DNA of 64,000 nt from Chitinophaga niabensis (GCF_900129465.1 NZ_FSRA01000002.1:2480001-2544000); one strand, 5' to 3'; counted from the stretch's first letter, positions 17,254 to 26,207 are shown. A program made the numbers and translations. Notes: a model not told the origin generated them from the letters alone.

Positions 17254-19359
17254 CTAAAGCAGGTTGTCTATTACCGGTTTTAAGGCCAATGCCCACAGGC
17301 GGTATCCATTTTTTGCCAGGTGGATACCATCGTTGGAATAAGTTCCGGGAATAATATCTCCATCCTCCTGGATAAATGTATTCGATAAGGGGAAATAAGA
17401 GGCCGCGGTTTTACTGGCTGACAGGATCTCGTGGATCCTTTCATACTTCCTGCGGCGGTCTGTATCTTTTTTCAAACTGGTAGGCAGGGGGCCGGTTAGT
17501 ATAATTTTGGTGGAGGGCATATGGGTCTTTGTCCATTTTTCAATGGCCAGGATACCTGTTGCAATTTCTTCGGCGCTATCGTCCCCAAAATTATTTACGC
17601 CAATAGTGATCACCATTACTTTGGGTTTCGCTTTGGCATAGTTGCCATGTTGCAGGCGCCATAATATATTCTGGGTGCGGTCTCCGGAAATACCTGCGCA
17701 TTCCCAGCTGCGGCCGGCAAATACAGAGTCAAAGATAGCAAAGGCCGGTTTGCTGGTTACATAGGTCCTTGTTCCGCCGATGCCTTGTGTGATGGAATTA
17801 CCCAGGAACAGGATGTCTAAGTTTTTCCTGGCATCCAGCAGGCTGTCGATGTTCCTGAACTGCGCCCACCAATCCTTTCCTTCCGTCCAGCCAGCACCGG
17901 AGCGATATTCAACGCCGGGAGCAGCAATGGCTGCAAAGTTGAATTTATTGCCGGTTGCATGTAAGATAAAGTCTGCAATAAGGGTAGGATTAGGCAGGCT
18001 ATGAGGATGATGTTTGCCTTCTGGTTTATGAATAACAACAATATCTCCTCCGGCAGCTTTTACTTTTTCCTCAAAGGGATTCGTGTTTTCATCTACCGGC
18101 ACTGCTTCGTCTATATCACCCACTACATGCAGCATGGGGAAGCCCAGTTTGGCGATCTTCGCCGCATTGTCCAGCGGGTTATTGTTAAACTGGCTGGCTT
18201 GTTCTTCCGTCAGGTTATAATCTTTCTTAAAGATCTCCCAGTCTTTTTTGCTACCGGGGCCTTTCCCTTTTCCACCGGGCCAGCTTTTCAGGTCCAGTAC
18301 CGGCGCATCAGCATAGATACAGGCTACTTTTTCCGGATTGGCTAATGCCCAGTTATAAATATATACCCCGCCACGGCTCATACCTTCGAGGGCTGCTCTT
18401 TTAGACAGGCCGCGCTGTTGCAGGTAATCATAGAACTTGTTCCATACGCTTACCGCTTCGCTATTTCCAAACAGCTCGGCTACATCACAGAATACAATGT
18501 GGTAACCTCTTTCCAGCAGGGCAATATCTGTTTGCGGCTCATGGCCCCAGAACCTTGCACGCCATACCCAGGGTTTTCCTTTCACCGCTACCTTAGGCTT
18601 CACTATTTTGCAAGGGTGGTTATTTAAAGTGAAATCCACACATTCAAAGCCGTAGAAGGAACTGCGTTTTTTATCCTCTTTTATTTGGGAAAAGATATCG
18701 GATGGTTTGTCTTTATTTATTTTAACCGCTTCGTATAAACGCCGGGCAATTACGTTCGCGCCAATAGAGGAGGGATGTATCTTATCCGGGAACATATCCG
18801 CCTTATCTATAAACAGGGGATACAAATTGATGATCTCTGTACCGGTTTCATAAGCCACTTTCTGGATCATAGGGATGATCCTGCCTTTTATGATGGGATC
18901 ATAGATCTGGTTGCTGTCTGGCGAAAAAGAGGGGACTGGTAATAATAGAACAATCCTTGGTTTTGTTGCCAGTTTCCTGAATGAAGCAATCAATGCGGTG
19001 TAGTCTTTTTCGAATTCAGGATAAAAAGGCCGGTTCACCGCCTTGCTATCATTCGTACCTAACTTGATAAAAACGATATCGGGCTTACTGGCCAGCGCTG
19101 CAGTATACTGACTGGTTTTCCAGTAAGGGTTGTTCCCGTTCTTCAGCAGGGTAGTGCCATTCACCCCAAAGTTCATCACTTCGTATGTATTGCCCAGCAT
19201 AGCCTGTAACTGCTGGGGGTAGTTGTTGTTTTCCCTGTTCACTATGCCTGCGCCATAAGTGATGCTGTTGCCTATGCAGGCAATCCTGGTCTTTTTCTGT
19301 GCAAAAGAAGAAAGTACGGCAAAGAGGAAGAGGAACAGGAACGTGGATCTGTGTATCAT
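17254..19359 (-). CDS. Exported three-domain hydrolase: SGNH esterase, alpha/beta-hydrolase, SGNH esterase
   Basis: After a signal peptide (about 1-21, ending SSFAQ) three hydrolase domains follow in order. Domain 1 (about 22-222) is an SGNH/GDSL esterase with CIGNSITYG (Ser 32), KLGTNDSK and the closing Asp-x-x-His in FPDKIHPS. Domain 2 (about 223-475) is an alpha/beta-hydrolase with the nucleophile elbow GMSRGG, an acidic residue region around GDIDEAVP and a late His in GKHHPHS. Domain 3 (about 480-701) is a second SGNH domain with LFLGNSITQG, TIGVNNFGD and SNDGIHLAKNGY. All three look catalytically complete. SGNH enzymes near CAZymes usually remove acetyl or similar groups from glycans, so this may deacylate the polymer attacked by its neighbours. 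Confidence 0.8.
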   Translation of the reverse strand: MIHRSTFLFLFLFAVLSSFAQKKTRIACIGNSITYGAGIVNRENNNYPQQLQAMLGNTYEVMNFGVNGTTLLKNGNNPYWKTSQYTAALASKPDIVFIKLGTNDSKAVNRPFYPEFEKDYTALIASFRKLATKPRIVLLLPVPSFSPDSNQIYDPIIKGRIIPMIQKVAYETGTEIINLYPLFIDKADMFPDKIHPSSIGANVIARRLYEAVKINKDKPSDIFSQIKEDKKRSSFYGFECVDFTLNNHPCKIVKPKVAVKGKPWVWRARFWGHEPQTDIALLERGYHIVFCDVAELFGNSEAVSVWNKFYDYLQQRGLSKRAALEGMSRGGVYIYNWALANPEKVACIYADAPVLDLKSWPGGKGKGPGSKKDWEIFKKDYNLTEEQASQFNNNPLDNAAKIAKLGFPMLHVVGDIDEAVPVDENTNPFEEKVKAAGGDIVVIHKPEGKHHPHSLPNPTLIADFILHATGNKFNFAAIAAPGVEYRSGAGWTEGKDWWAQFRNIDSLLDARKNLDILFLGNSITQGIGGTRTYVTSKPAFAIFDSVFAGRSWECAGISGDRTQNILWRLQHGNYAKAKPKVMVITIGVNNFGDDSAEEIATGILAIEKWTKTHMPSTKIILTGPLPTSLKKDTDRRRKYERIHEILSASKTAASYFPLSNTFIQEDGDIIPGTYSNDGIHLAKNGYRLWALALKPVIDNLL

Positions 19360-19369
19360 TTTATGAAAA

Positions 19370-19399
19370 TAGCTTAGCCTGAATTATAAAACTAAGCTA
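19370..19399. promoter_or_regulatory. Inverted repeat between the divergent esterase and GH92 genes
   Basis: TAGCTTAG and CTAAGCTA, separated by 14 bp, form perfect 8-bp arms within the 138-bp space shared by the two divergent genes. Such a site could bind a dimer that controls both. Confidence 0.35.
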
Positions 19400-19497
19400 A
19401 AAGTGGCCATTTCAGATCCTATATTATCATAGACGGCTAAATGCCTCCTGTCATTTTAGCAATTTGTTTATCCGGGTATATTTATATATTGGGCCAT

Positions 19498-21627
19498 ATG
19501 AGATTCCCGTTTATAGTAATGATGCTGCTGGCTGCCACTTCAGCGAATAGCCAGTCTTATACGAAGTACGTAAATACTTTTATTGGTACCGCACCACTAA
19601 CTGATCCTAAGGTGCTGGGATATGAATTGCCCAAAGGCTGGAGATCATGGGCCGGCCTCACTTTTCCCGGAAGTTCCCTGCCGAATGCCATGGTGCAGTT
19701 AAGCCCCATGACAGAATATGGCTCAGGGGCCGGATACGAATATGAGGATACGGTAATTTTAGGTTTTACACATACCAATAAAGGCCATTGGAACCTTTGC
19801 AATATTCCTGTCCTGCCGCTTTCAAACCCCGGCGAAAAATTTGGTTCCCGGTTTTCTCATAAAAAGGAAAATGCGGCACCCGGTTTTTACCAGGTATACC
19901 TGGATGATTATAATGTGCAGGTGAACCTGACCTCCACTTTAAGATGCGGATACCACCAATACACCTATAAGAACAATACAGGCAGACAGATCTTATTCGA
20001 TCTCGCCCGGGCCAATAACAGGGTGTCCAACTGGAGCATCGAACAGGTGGGAAATAATGTGCTGCAGGGCTTTCAGCAAACGGGAGAACGGATCTATTTC
20101 TATGCTGTACTGAATACAAATGTTGAAAAACTGGAAAAGAAGGAAGAAGGCCAGCGCAGTGGTTTTGCTATCGTTCATTTAGCAAATGGCCAGGCAGGGA
20201 ATGTTGAACTGAAAATAGGGCTGTCTTTTGTTAGCGTGGAAAACGCCAGGCAAAACCTGCAGCAGGAAATAGGTAATAAAACCTTCTCGCAGGTCCGTAA
20301 GGAAGCCACGCAGAAATGGGAGGCTTTATTATCATCTATCCAGGTAAAAGGTGGAACAGAGAAACAAAAGCAGATGTTCTATTCCTGCCTGTACAGATCA
20401 TTCCTCTGGCCGGCATTGCGCAGCGATGTAAATGGTGAGTTCACAGATGCTAAACGCCAGGTGGCAAAAGCAGATTTTAATTACTACACAGAACCTTCTC
20501 TTTGGGATACTTACCGGAATAAAGATGTGTTGTTAGGTTTGATCTCCCCGGAAGTAACATTGGATGTGATCAGATCAATGAAGGATGTGGGCGATAAAAA
20601 GGGATTCATTCCTACTTTCTTTCATGGCGACCATGGCGCTTCTTCTATTGCCGGGGCCTACCTGAGAGGTATCGACAATTTTGATGTGAAAGGTACTTAT
20701 GATATCCTGTTAAAGAATGCAAATGTTTCCGGGGGTGCCCGCCCGCACATCGCGGAGTACATAGAAAAAGGTTATATCTCCGATCCTGATGTTCCGGACC
20801 CTCATGTGGAAACAAAGGCAAAGGCCGGCGTATCCAAAACGTTGGAATATTCCTATGATGATTATTCCTTAGCCCAGATAGCAAAGAAATTAGGAGACAC
20901 TGCAAACTACAGGATCCTGATGGCCAGGTCAAAGAACTACAAAAATATGTTCGATCCCTCCACCCGGTTTATGAGAGGCCGGTTGGAAAATGGCGAATGG
21001 ATCAAGCCCTTTAACCCGCAGTACCCCTATTATGAATACATGTACAGGGAAGCCAATGCATGGCAGGTATCCTTCTTTGCGCCGCACGATATGCAGGGTC
21101 TCATAGAACTCTACGGCGGCGCAAAAGGTTTTGAATCTAAACTGGATTCACTTTTTACAGTTCCCTGGAATCCTAAACACATTGCAAGGAATGTGGAAAC
21201 CATGATAGGCCAATACTGCCATGGTAACCAACCGGACCATGAAGCACCTTTTGCTTATTACTTTATAGGCAAACCGGAGAAGTCCCAGAAAATGATAGAC
21301 ACTATCCTTAATAGCCTGTACGGCATAGGAGAAGAAGGTCTGGCACTTTGCGGAATGGACGATGCAGGAGAAATGTCTGCCTGGTATGTGTTCAGCGCAT
21401 TGGGTTTATACACTTACTCTGCTACCGATCCGGAATATCTGGTAACAGTGCCGCTTTTTGATGAAGTGAAATGGAAGACCAGCACAGGCAAATTGCTAAC
21501 CATAACAAAGCCGGGGAAAGGAAGGAATTTAACCGGCATAAAAGTGAATGGGAAAGAAAATAAAGGATATTTTGTGCCGCATGATCTTTTCAGGAACGGC
21601 GGTAAGATAGAGATTACCACAAAGTAG
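19498..21627 (+). CDS. GH92-family exo-alpha-mannosidase, exported
   Basis: I chose the ATG at 19498 because it gives a clean signal peptide (MRFPFIVMMLLAATSANSQ); a longer reading from 19441 adds a second hydrophobic stretch. The mature protein starts with the GH92 signature YTKYVNTFIGTA and GLTFPGSSLPNAMVQLSPM. Later family blocks are SLWDTYRNKDVLLGL, FHGDHGASSIAGAYL, HGNQPDHEAPFAYYF and CGMDDAGEMSAWYVFSALGL, which include the calcium-binding and acid/base residues known for GH92. These enzymes remove alpha-mannose from N-glycans or mannans by inversion. The length (709 residues) is normal. It is divergent from the triple hydrolase and closes the carbohydrate group. Confidence 0.9.
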   Translation: MRFPFIVMMLLAATSANSQSYTKYVNTFIGTAPLTDPKVLGYELPKGWRSWAGLTFPGSSLPNAMVQLSPMTEYGSGAGYEYEDTVILGFTHTNKGHWNLCNIPVLPLSNPGEKFGSRFSHKKENAAPGFYQVYLDDYNVQVNLTSTLRCGYHQYTYKNNTGRQILFDLARANNRVSNWSIEQVGNNVLQGFQQTGERIYFYAVLNTNVEKLEKKEEGQRSGFAIVHLANGQAGNVELKIGLSFVSVENARQNLQQEIGNKTFSQVRKEATQKWEALLSSIQVKGGTEKQKQMFYSCLYRSFLWPALRSDVNGEFTDAKRQVAKADFNYYTEPSLWDTYRNKDVLLGLISPEVTLDVIRSMKDVGDKKGFIPTFFHGDHGASSIAGAYLRGIDNFDVKGTYDILLKNANVSGGARPHIAEYIEKGYISDPDVPDPHVETKAKAGVSKTLEYSYDDYSLAQIAKKLGDTANYRILMARSKNYKNMFDPSTRFMRGRLENGEWIKPFNPQYPYYEYMYREANAWQVSFFAPHDMQGLIELYGGAKGFESKLDSLFTVPWNPKHIARNVETMIGQYCHGNQPDHEAPFAYYFIGKPEKSQKMIDTILNSLYGIGEEGLALCGMDDAGEMSAWYVFSALGLYTYSATDPEYLVTVPLFDEVKWKTSTGKLLTITKPGKGRNLTGIKVNGKENKGYFVPHDLFRNGGKIEITTK

Positions 21628-21671
21628 CATAACCTTAAGCGGTAAGATAGAGATAACCACAAAATAGCATA
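21600..21671 (+). repeat. Tandem duplication of the end of the GH92 gene
   Basis: A 32-bp block that includes the last codons and stop of GH92 (CGGTAAGATAGAGATTACCA and onward) occurs again 40 bp later with three mismatches, beyond the stop codon. The second copy is non-coding. This is a local duplication with slight decay. Confidence 0.85.
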
Positions 21672-21676
21672 CCACT

Positions 21677-21709
21677 AAAAAGCGAAAACGGATACCGTTT
21701 TCGCTTTTT
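21677..21709. terminator. Bidirectional terminator between GH92 and the small lipoprotein gene
   Basis: A 15-bp perfect stem AAAAAGCGAAAACGG/CCGTTTTCGCTTTTT with loop ATA has A and T ends that suit both convergent genes. It reaches into the stop codon of the leftward gene. Confidence 0.9.
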
Positions 21710-21878
21710 AGTTCTTTTTCTGCTGGCCTGGCGCAAATGGCTTGGCAGATTTTGTTCCTGCTGCTTTTTTCATCTGACCAGGAGGTACTTTCCCACTGTT
21801 ACCTGCAGTGCGGGGTGTATAACATGAACTTGCCAGCATCATTCCTGCAACAATCAGCACTATATGTATTCTTCTCAT
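21708..21878 (-). CDS. Small lipoprotein of the 'PPGQ...KSAKPFAPGQ' type
   Basis: Starting at the ATG at 21878 the protein is 56 residues: a short signal segment with the lipobox ASSC, then a Pro/Gly/Lys-rich tail GKVPPGQMKKAAGTKSAKPF followed by APGQQKK. An upstream in-frame ATG at 21938 would put 20 extra residues before the signal and is less likely. Proteins with this exact tail pattern are common in Bacteroidota and are often mislabelled 'quinol oxidase subunit 4'. Their function is unknown; they resemble small stress-related or cell-envelope lipoproteins. Confidence 0.65.
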   Translation of the reverse strand: MRRIHIVLIVAGMMLASSCYTPRTAGNSGKVPPGQMKKAAGTKSAKPFAPGQQKKN

Positions 21879-21924
21879 ATCATGTTTGACGCGAATAACA
21901 TGCCAAATCCGGGTAAATAGTGTA

Positions 21925-22593
21925 TTAGCTAACCCCATGAGCGAGTGATTTGATATCTTTTACTTCCAGTATCTGCCTTGGATATCCCTTCAGCACACTA
22001 TTGATCATGGCCAGCCCTACTTCCCGCATAGTACTTGTTTTGCCGGGAAATATCAGCCGCAGCAAAGGGTATAATGAACTCACCACTTTAAAGAGCCCCT
22101 TCACATTTTGCTGCCCCGGTGTTGGCTTCATCAGGCCCGGCCGGAAATTGTAGACCTTTTTAAACGGCAGTTTCATAAGGGCATTCTCTGTTTTACCTTT
22201 TACACGCGCCCACATAATTTTGCCCTTCTCAGAACTATCTGTTGAACTGCCGGAGATATGTCCAAAGATCATTGCAGGATTGAGTGCTGCCAGTTTACCG
22301 GCAAAATGCAGCGTAGTATCATAAGTGATACGGCTGTAGGTGGCTTCATCCAAACCATTGGAGCTAATACCTGCACAATAGAAACAGGCATCGTAACCTG
22401 TCAGCTGATCAGCAACGCCGTTCAGGGAAAAGAAGTCAGGCACAAGGCATTCTTTCAGTTTGAAGTGTTGCAGGGCCGAGGGCTTCCTGTTCACCATCAG
22501 CACCTGGGAAACATCCGGATGTTCCAGGCATTCCAGTAAAACCCCTTCGCCCACCAACCCGGTGGCTCCTGTAATGATCACTTTGATTTGCAT
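21925..22593 (-). CDS. NAD(P)-binding Rossmann protein (atypical SDR, YbjT/HTATIP2-like)
   Basis: The 222-residue protein starts with a beta strand and the dinucleotide motif VIITGATGLVGEGVLLECL (GxxGxxG), followed by VLMVNRKPS, which is usual for the NADP-selecting loop. YDACFYCAGISS and the Arg-Pro-Gly block in VYNFRPGLMKPT match atypical short-chain dehydrogenases related to HTATIP2/YbjT. The active-site YxxxK is not in a standard place, so it could be a cofactor-binding or regulatory protein rather than an enzyme. It is transcribed away from transketolase and lies 47 bp upstream of the small lipoprotein gene on the same strand. Confidence 0.75.
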   Translation of the reverse strand: MQIKVIITGATGLVGEGVLLECLEHPDVSQVLMVNRKPSALQHFKLKECLVPDFFSLNGVADQLTGYDACFYCAGISSNGLDEATYSRITYDTTLHFAGKLAALNPAMIFGHISGSSTDSSEKGKIMWARVKGKTENALMKLPFKKVYNFRPGLMKPTPGQQNVKGLFKVVSSLYPLLRLIFPGKTSTMREVGLAMINSVLKGYPRQILEVKDIKSLAHGVS

Positions 22594-22630
22594 AATATAT
22601 GAATTTAAGACTTTTTATAAGGTAAAGTTC

Positions 22631-22662
22631 CTCCTCAAACAGAAGGCTGTTTTGTTGAGGAG
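22631..22662. promoter_or_regulatory. Hairpin in the space between the divergent epimerase-like and tkt genes
   Basis: CTCCTCAA pairs with TTGAGGAG, and inside it ACAG pairs with CTGT around AAGG. The structure lies 38 bp upstream of the leftward start and could be a leader hairpin or an operator. Confidence 0.3.
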
Positions 22663-22726
22663 CCCAGATTTTTGCTGTTATGGAGCCCAAAGAACTATTT
22701 GGCACTATACCTGTTATTCATAGTGT

Positions 22727-24721
22727 ATGAAAACCGTTGAACAATCTGGTATAAATACCGTACGTGTACTGGCTGCGGATGCAGTACAGAAAGCTAAATC
22801 CGGTCATCCCGGAACACCCATGGGACTTGCCCCGATCGGCCACATTTTGTGGACGGAAAGCATGAATTATAATCCACACAATCCTTCCTGGGCCAACAGG
22901 GACCGTTTTATTTTATCTGCCGGCCATGCCTGTATGCTGCAATACATCTTTATGCACCTCACAGGTTACGATGTTACCATGGATGATCTTAAAAACTTCC
23001 GGCAGTTACACAGCAGGACCGCCGGCCACCCTGAATATGGTTTATTGCCAGGAATTGAGGTGACCACTGGTCCCTTAGGCCAGGGTTTTGCCAATGGGGT
23101 AGGTTTTGCCATTGCACAACAATACATGGCCGAACGCTACAATAAACCCGGCTTTGATATTTTTGACTATAAGATCTATGCCATCTGCAGTGATGGGGAC
23201 ATCATGGAAGGTATTACCGCAGAAGCTGCATCCATAGCCGGGCATCTTCAGTTGGGCAATCTCATTTACCTCTATGATGATAATCATATCACGATTGAAG
23301 GAAGTACATCCCTGGCCATCGATGAAGATGTGGCCAAACGTTTTGAAGCGTATGGCTGGCATGTCCAGGACTTGCCGGATGGTAATGATCTCGGGGCATT
23401 ATCTGCTGCAATTAAAAATGCCCAGGCTGAAACCAGCCGTCCTTCCCTGATCAAAGTACGTACACACATCGGTTATGGCAGTCCGAATAAAGTGGACACC
23501 GCTGCTGCGCATGGCGCACCATTGGGTGAAGACGAAGTGAAACTGGTGAAGAAGAATTTTGGCTTTGACCCGGATAAATATTTTGTAGTGCCGGAGGATG
23601 TAAAAAAATATTACCGGGAAGCAGGAGAAAAAGGCATACAGAAAGAAGCCCAATGGAATGAATTATATCAATCCTACAAAGAAAAATATAAAGAGCTGGC
23701 AAACGAATACGAACTGATCAGCAGTGGTAAACTCCCGGATGGCTGGCAGGAAAAATTGCCGGTGTTCAAAGCAGGGGAGAAAAAGATGGCCACCCGCAAA
23801 GCTTCCGGCAAAGCACTGAATGCTATTGCGGACTATCTGCCCCAATTGATAGGAGGTGCTGCAGATCTTTCTCCTTCCACAGACACTGATCTCGAAAAGT
23901 ATGCATCCTTTGCTGCCAATAACCGCAGCGGCCGTATTTTTCATTTCGGGATAAGGGAACATGCCATGGGTGCTATATTGAATGGAATGGCCCTGAGTAA
24001 GTACCTGATCCCCTATGGCGCCACCTTCCTGGTATTCTACGATTACATGCGGCCACCGGTAAGGTTAGCCGCAATCATGAAGATCCGGTCTGTCTTTATT
24101 TACACACACGATAGTATAGGATTGGGTGAGGACGGTACAACCCATCAGCCTGTAGAACATTTGGCCGGCTTAAGGTCTGTTCCTGGTCTGGTAATGATCC
24201 GCCCCGCAGATGCAAATGAAACCGTAGCAGCATGGCGTGTGGCATTGGAACATAAGGATGGCCCGGTAGCATTGATCTTAACCCGCCAGGAAATACCAGT
24301 GATAGACCCAAAGAACTGCCAGCTGGAAAAGGGCGCTTACATCCTCTCGGAATCAGCAGGAACACCGCAGATCATTTTAATAGGTACCGGCTCAGAAGTA
24401 CAGTTGTTATTGGCAGCGCAGGAACAATTGAAAGAAGAAGGTATCGCGGCCCGTGTAGTGAGCATGCCATCATGGGAGCTGTTTGAAGAACAGGACAATG
24501 CTTATAAAGAAAAGGTATTTCCCAAAAAACTCCGGCAACGCCTTGCAGTAGAAGCCGGATCACCCTTAGGCTGGCAGAAATATGTAACTGATGATGGAGA
24601 TGTTATAGGTATCGATAAATTCGGTGAATCCGCACCCGGTGAAGAAGTGCTGAAAGAATACGGGTTCACAACAGATAATGTTGTAAAAAGAGCAAAAGCA
24701 TTATTGCATGACAAGCGCTAA
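22727..24721 (+). CDS. tkt: Transketolase
   Basis: The 664-residue protein is full length for a bacterial transketolase, which moves two-carbon ketol units in the pentose phosphate pathway using thiamine diphosphate. Visible landmarks are SGHPGTPMGLAPIGHIL, the active-site GHP in the first domain, TTGPLGQGFANGVGFAIAQQ, the ThDP motif beginning GDGD-like (CSDGDIMEG) and ending in YDDNHITIEG, and FHFGIREHAMGAILNGMA with the catalytic Glu of the pyrimidine domain. HDSIGLGEDGTTHQPVEHLA is also classical. Its end overlaps the next HAD gene by 14 bp, so the three genes 22727-26068 probably form an operon. Confidence 0.95.
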   Translation: MKTVEQSGINTVRVLAADAVQKAKSGHPGTPMGLAPIGHILWTESMNYNPHNPSWANRDRFILSAGHACMLQYIFMHLTGYDVTMDDLKNFRQLHSRTAGHPEYGLLPGIEVTTGPLGQGFANGVGFAIAQQYMAERYNKPGFDIFDYKIYAICSDGDIMEGITAEAASIAGHLQLGNLIYLYDDNHITIEGSTSLAIDEDVAKRFEAYGWHVQDLPDGNDLGALSAAIKNAQAETSRPSLIKVRTHIGYGSPNKVDTAAAHGAPLGEDEVKLVKKNFGFDPDKYFVVPEDVKKYYREAGEKGIQKEAQWNELYQSYKEKYKELANEYELISSGKLPDGWQEKLPVFKAGEKKMATRKASGKALNAIADYLPQLIGGAADLSPSTDTDLEKYASFAANNRSGRIFHFGIREHAMGAILNGMALSKYLIPYGATFLVFYDYMRPPVRLAAIMKIRSVFIYTHDSIGLGEDGTTHQPVEHLAGLRSVPGLVMIRPADANETVAAWRVALEHKDGPVALILTRQEIPVIDPKNCQLEKGAYILSESAGTPQIILIGTGSEVQLLLAAQEQLKEEGIAARVVSMPSWELFEEQDNAYKEKVFPKKLRQRLAVEAGSPLGWQKYVTDDGDVIGIDKFGESAPGEEVLKEYGFTTDNVVKRAKALLHDKR

Positions 24722-25316
24722 GGTAAAAGTTATTTTTTCAGATGTGGGGGGAGTATTGCTGAACAATGGATGGGGGCATCAGTCACGCCAAAAGGCCGCC
24801 AGGGTATTTGGCCTGGATCACACAGAAATGGAAGTATTGCACAACTTCATTTTTAATGTGTACGAAATAGGTAAGATCTCCCTGGACGATTACCTGAACA
24901 CCGTTGTGTTCAATCACCCCAGGCACTTTACAAAGGAAGATTTCAGAACATTTATGTTCGCGGAGTCTGTTGAACTGCCGGACTTCCTGCAATGGTTCAA
25001 AGCATGGAAACTAAGATGCCCTTTCAGGGTTATTTCAATTAATAACGAAGGAAAGGAACTCAACGATTTCCGTATTAAGAAGTTCGGCCTGCATGATTGT
25101 TTTGATGCTTTTATCTCCTCCTGTGAAGTAGGAATGCGCAAACCAGACCCGGGCATCTTTAGCCTCGCCATGGGAATAGCACAGGTCTCGCCGGAAGAAT
25201 GTGTTTATTTTGACGACCGGCTCATGATCGTGCAGGCGGCTGACAAAATGGGAATAAAAAGTTTCCATCACCAGGATTTTGCATCTACCCGGAACATACT
25301 GGAAGAACTGATATGA
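24708..25316 (+). CDS. HAD-superfamily phosphatase (HAD-IA type)
   Basis: The 202-residue protein shows the HAD motifs in order: motif I VIFSDVGGVLLNN, in which the nucleophile Asp is followed by Val-Gly-Gly rather than the usual DxDGT; motif II at FRVISINNEGKELN; motif III around the Lys in GMRKPDPGIF; and motif IV CVYFDDRLM. The opening DVGGVL is typical of the HAD-IA group that includes YihX-like sugar phosphatases. The gene begins inside the transketolase coding end (14-bp overlap, different frame) and overlaps the following gene by 4 bp (ATGA). The substrate is probably a sugar phosphate, an inference from the neighbours. Confidence 0.8.
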   Translation: MTSAKVKVIFSDVGGVLLNNGWGHQSRQKAARVFGLDHTEMEVLHNFIFNVYEIGKISLDDYLNTVVFNHPRHFTKEDFRTFMFAESVELPDFLQWFKAWKLRCPFRVISINNEGKELNDFRIKKFGLHDCFDAFISSCEVGMRKPDPGIFSLAMGIAQVSPEECVYFDDRLMIVQAADKMGIKSFHHQDFASTRNILEELI

Positions 25317-26068
25317 AGCAACTCATCATATTTGACCTCGATGGCACTTTAGCGGAAAGTAAATCTGCATTGGATGAAGAGATGGCCCAGCTATTGGAAA
25401 GTTTGTTCCATGTGGTAAAAGTAGCGATCATCTCGGGAGGGGACTGGAGCCAGTTTGAAAAACAGGTGCTGTCTCATATTACCTCGCATGAAAACCTTTC
25501 TCTCCTGCCTACCTGCGGCACTAAATATTACCAGTATAAAGGGGAATGGAAACAATTATATGCAGAGAACTTTTCTGCGGAAGAAAAAGCAAAGATCCTC
25601 ACCCATCTCAATAGGATAGTAAAAGCGCTGCCACCTGTTAGAATATGGGGTGAGCAGATCGAAGACAGGGGCAGCCAGATCACTTTTTCCGGTTTAGGCC
25701 AGGATGCGCCGCATGAGGTGAAGAAAGACTGGGACCCTGATTTTGCCAAACGTAAGGTCATAAAGGATGAACTGGATAAAGTGATCCCCGAATTTTCTAT
25801 TCAGATGGGCGGAGAAACGTCCATCGATATTACCAAACCCGGCATCGATAAAGCCTACGGTATTCAGAAACTGCATCAGACCCTGAACATGGCAATAAAA
25901 GATATGCTGTTCATCGGCGACGCTTTGTTTGAAGGAGGGAATGATCATCCCGCCCGCCAGACAGGGGTGGATTGCATACAGGTAAGGGACCCGCATGAAA
26001 CTAAAAGAGTGGTGGAAGCTATTATTTCCTGCTCGGGCGGTAGCTGGCATCAATATGCAGCACGTTAG
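25313..26068 (+). CDS. HAD-IIB phosphatase, phosphomannomutase-like
   Basis: The 251-residue protein starts with motif I LIIFDLDGTLAESKSALDEE and has motif II AIISGGDWSQFEKQVL. A cap domain follows (EDRGSQITFSGLGQDAP) and late motifs include DITKPGIDKAYGIQKL and FIGDALFEGGNDHPARQTG. This is the layout of the HAD-IIB group, which holds eukaryote-type phosphomannomutases and sucrose/trehalose phosphatases. The Glu-Asp-Arg-Gly-Ser-Gln cap motif is very close to phosphomannomutase. Its ATG overlaps the preceding stop as ATGA. The combination with transketolase suggests sugar phosphate handling; mutase against phosphatase activity cannot be decided. Confidence 0.8.
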   Translation: MKQLIIFDLDGTLAESKSALDEEMAQLLESLFHVVKVAIISGGDWSQFEKQVLSHITSHENLSLLPTCGTKYYQYKGEWKQLYAENFSAEEKAKILTHLNRIVKALPPVRIWGEQIEDRGSQITFSGLGQDAPHEVKKDWDPDFAKRKVIKDELDKVIPEFSIQMGGETSIDITKPGIDKAYGIQKLHQTLNMAIKDMLFIGDALFEGGNDHPARQTGVDCIQVRDPHETKRVVEAIISCSGGSWHQYAAR

Positions 26069-26171
26069 CACCTATTAGCACCTAATGGTTGTTCCATAAC
26101 CCGTTCCGGTTGTTTACCATGCACTGTAACAAGTATTTCGTTTTCATAAGATCTTTAAGCTTATAACGCAC

Positions 26172-26207
26172 TTGTCATACTAAAAAATGCTAAATTTGTT
26201 AGTATGA
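26172..26207 (+). promoter_or_regulatory. Promoter with an embedded inverted repeat at the start of the DUF763 gene
   Basis: TCATACTAA (26175-26183) and TTAGTATGA (26199-26207) form perfect 9-bp arms 15 bp apart. Within the spacer, TAAATTTG (26191-26198) fits the Bacteroidota -7 box, and TTG at 26172-26174 could serve as -33 with a short 16-bp spacer. The right arm contains the ATG at 26204, so a repressor bound here would block the promoter, and the transcript would start at or very near the ATG. Confidence 0.5.
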
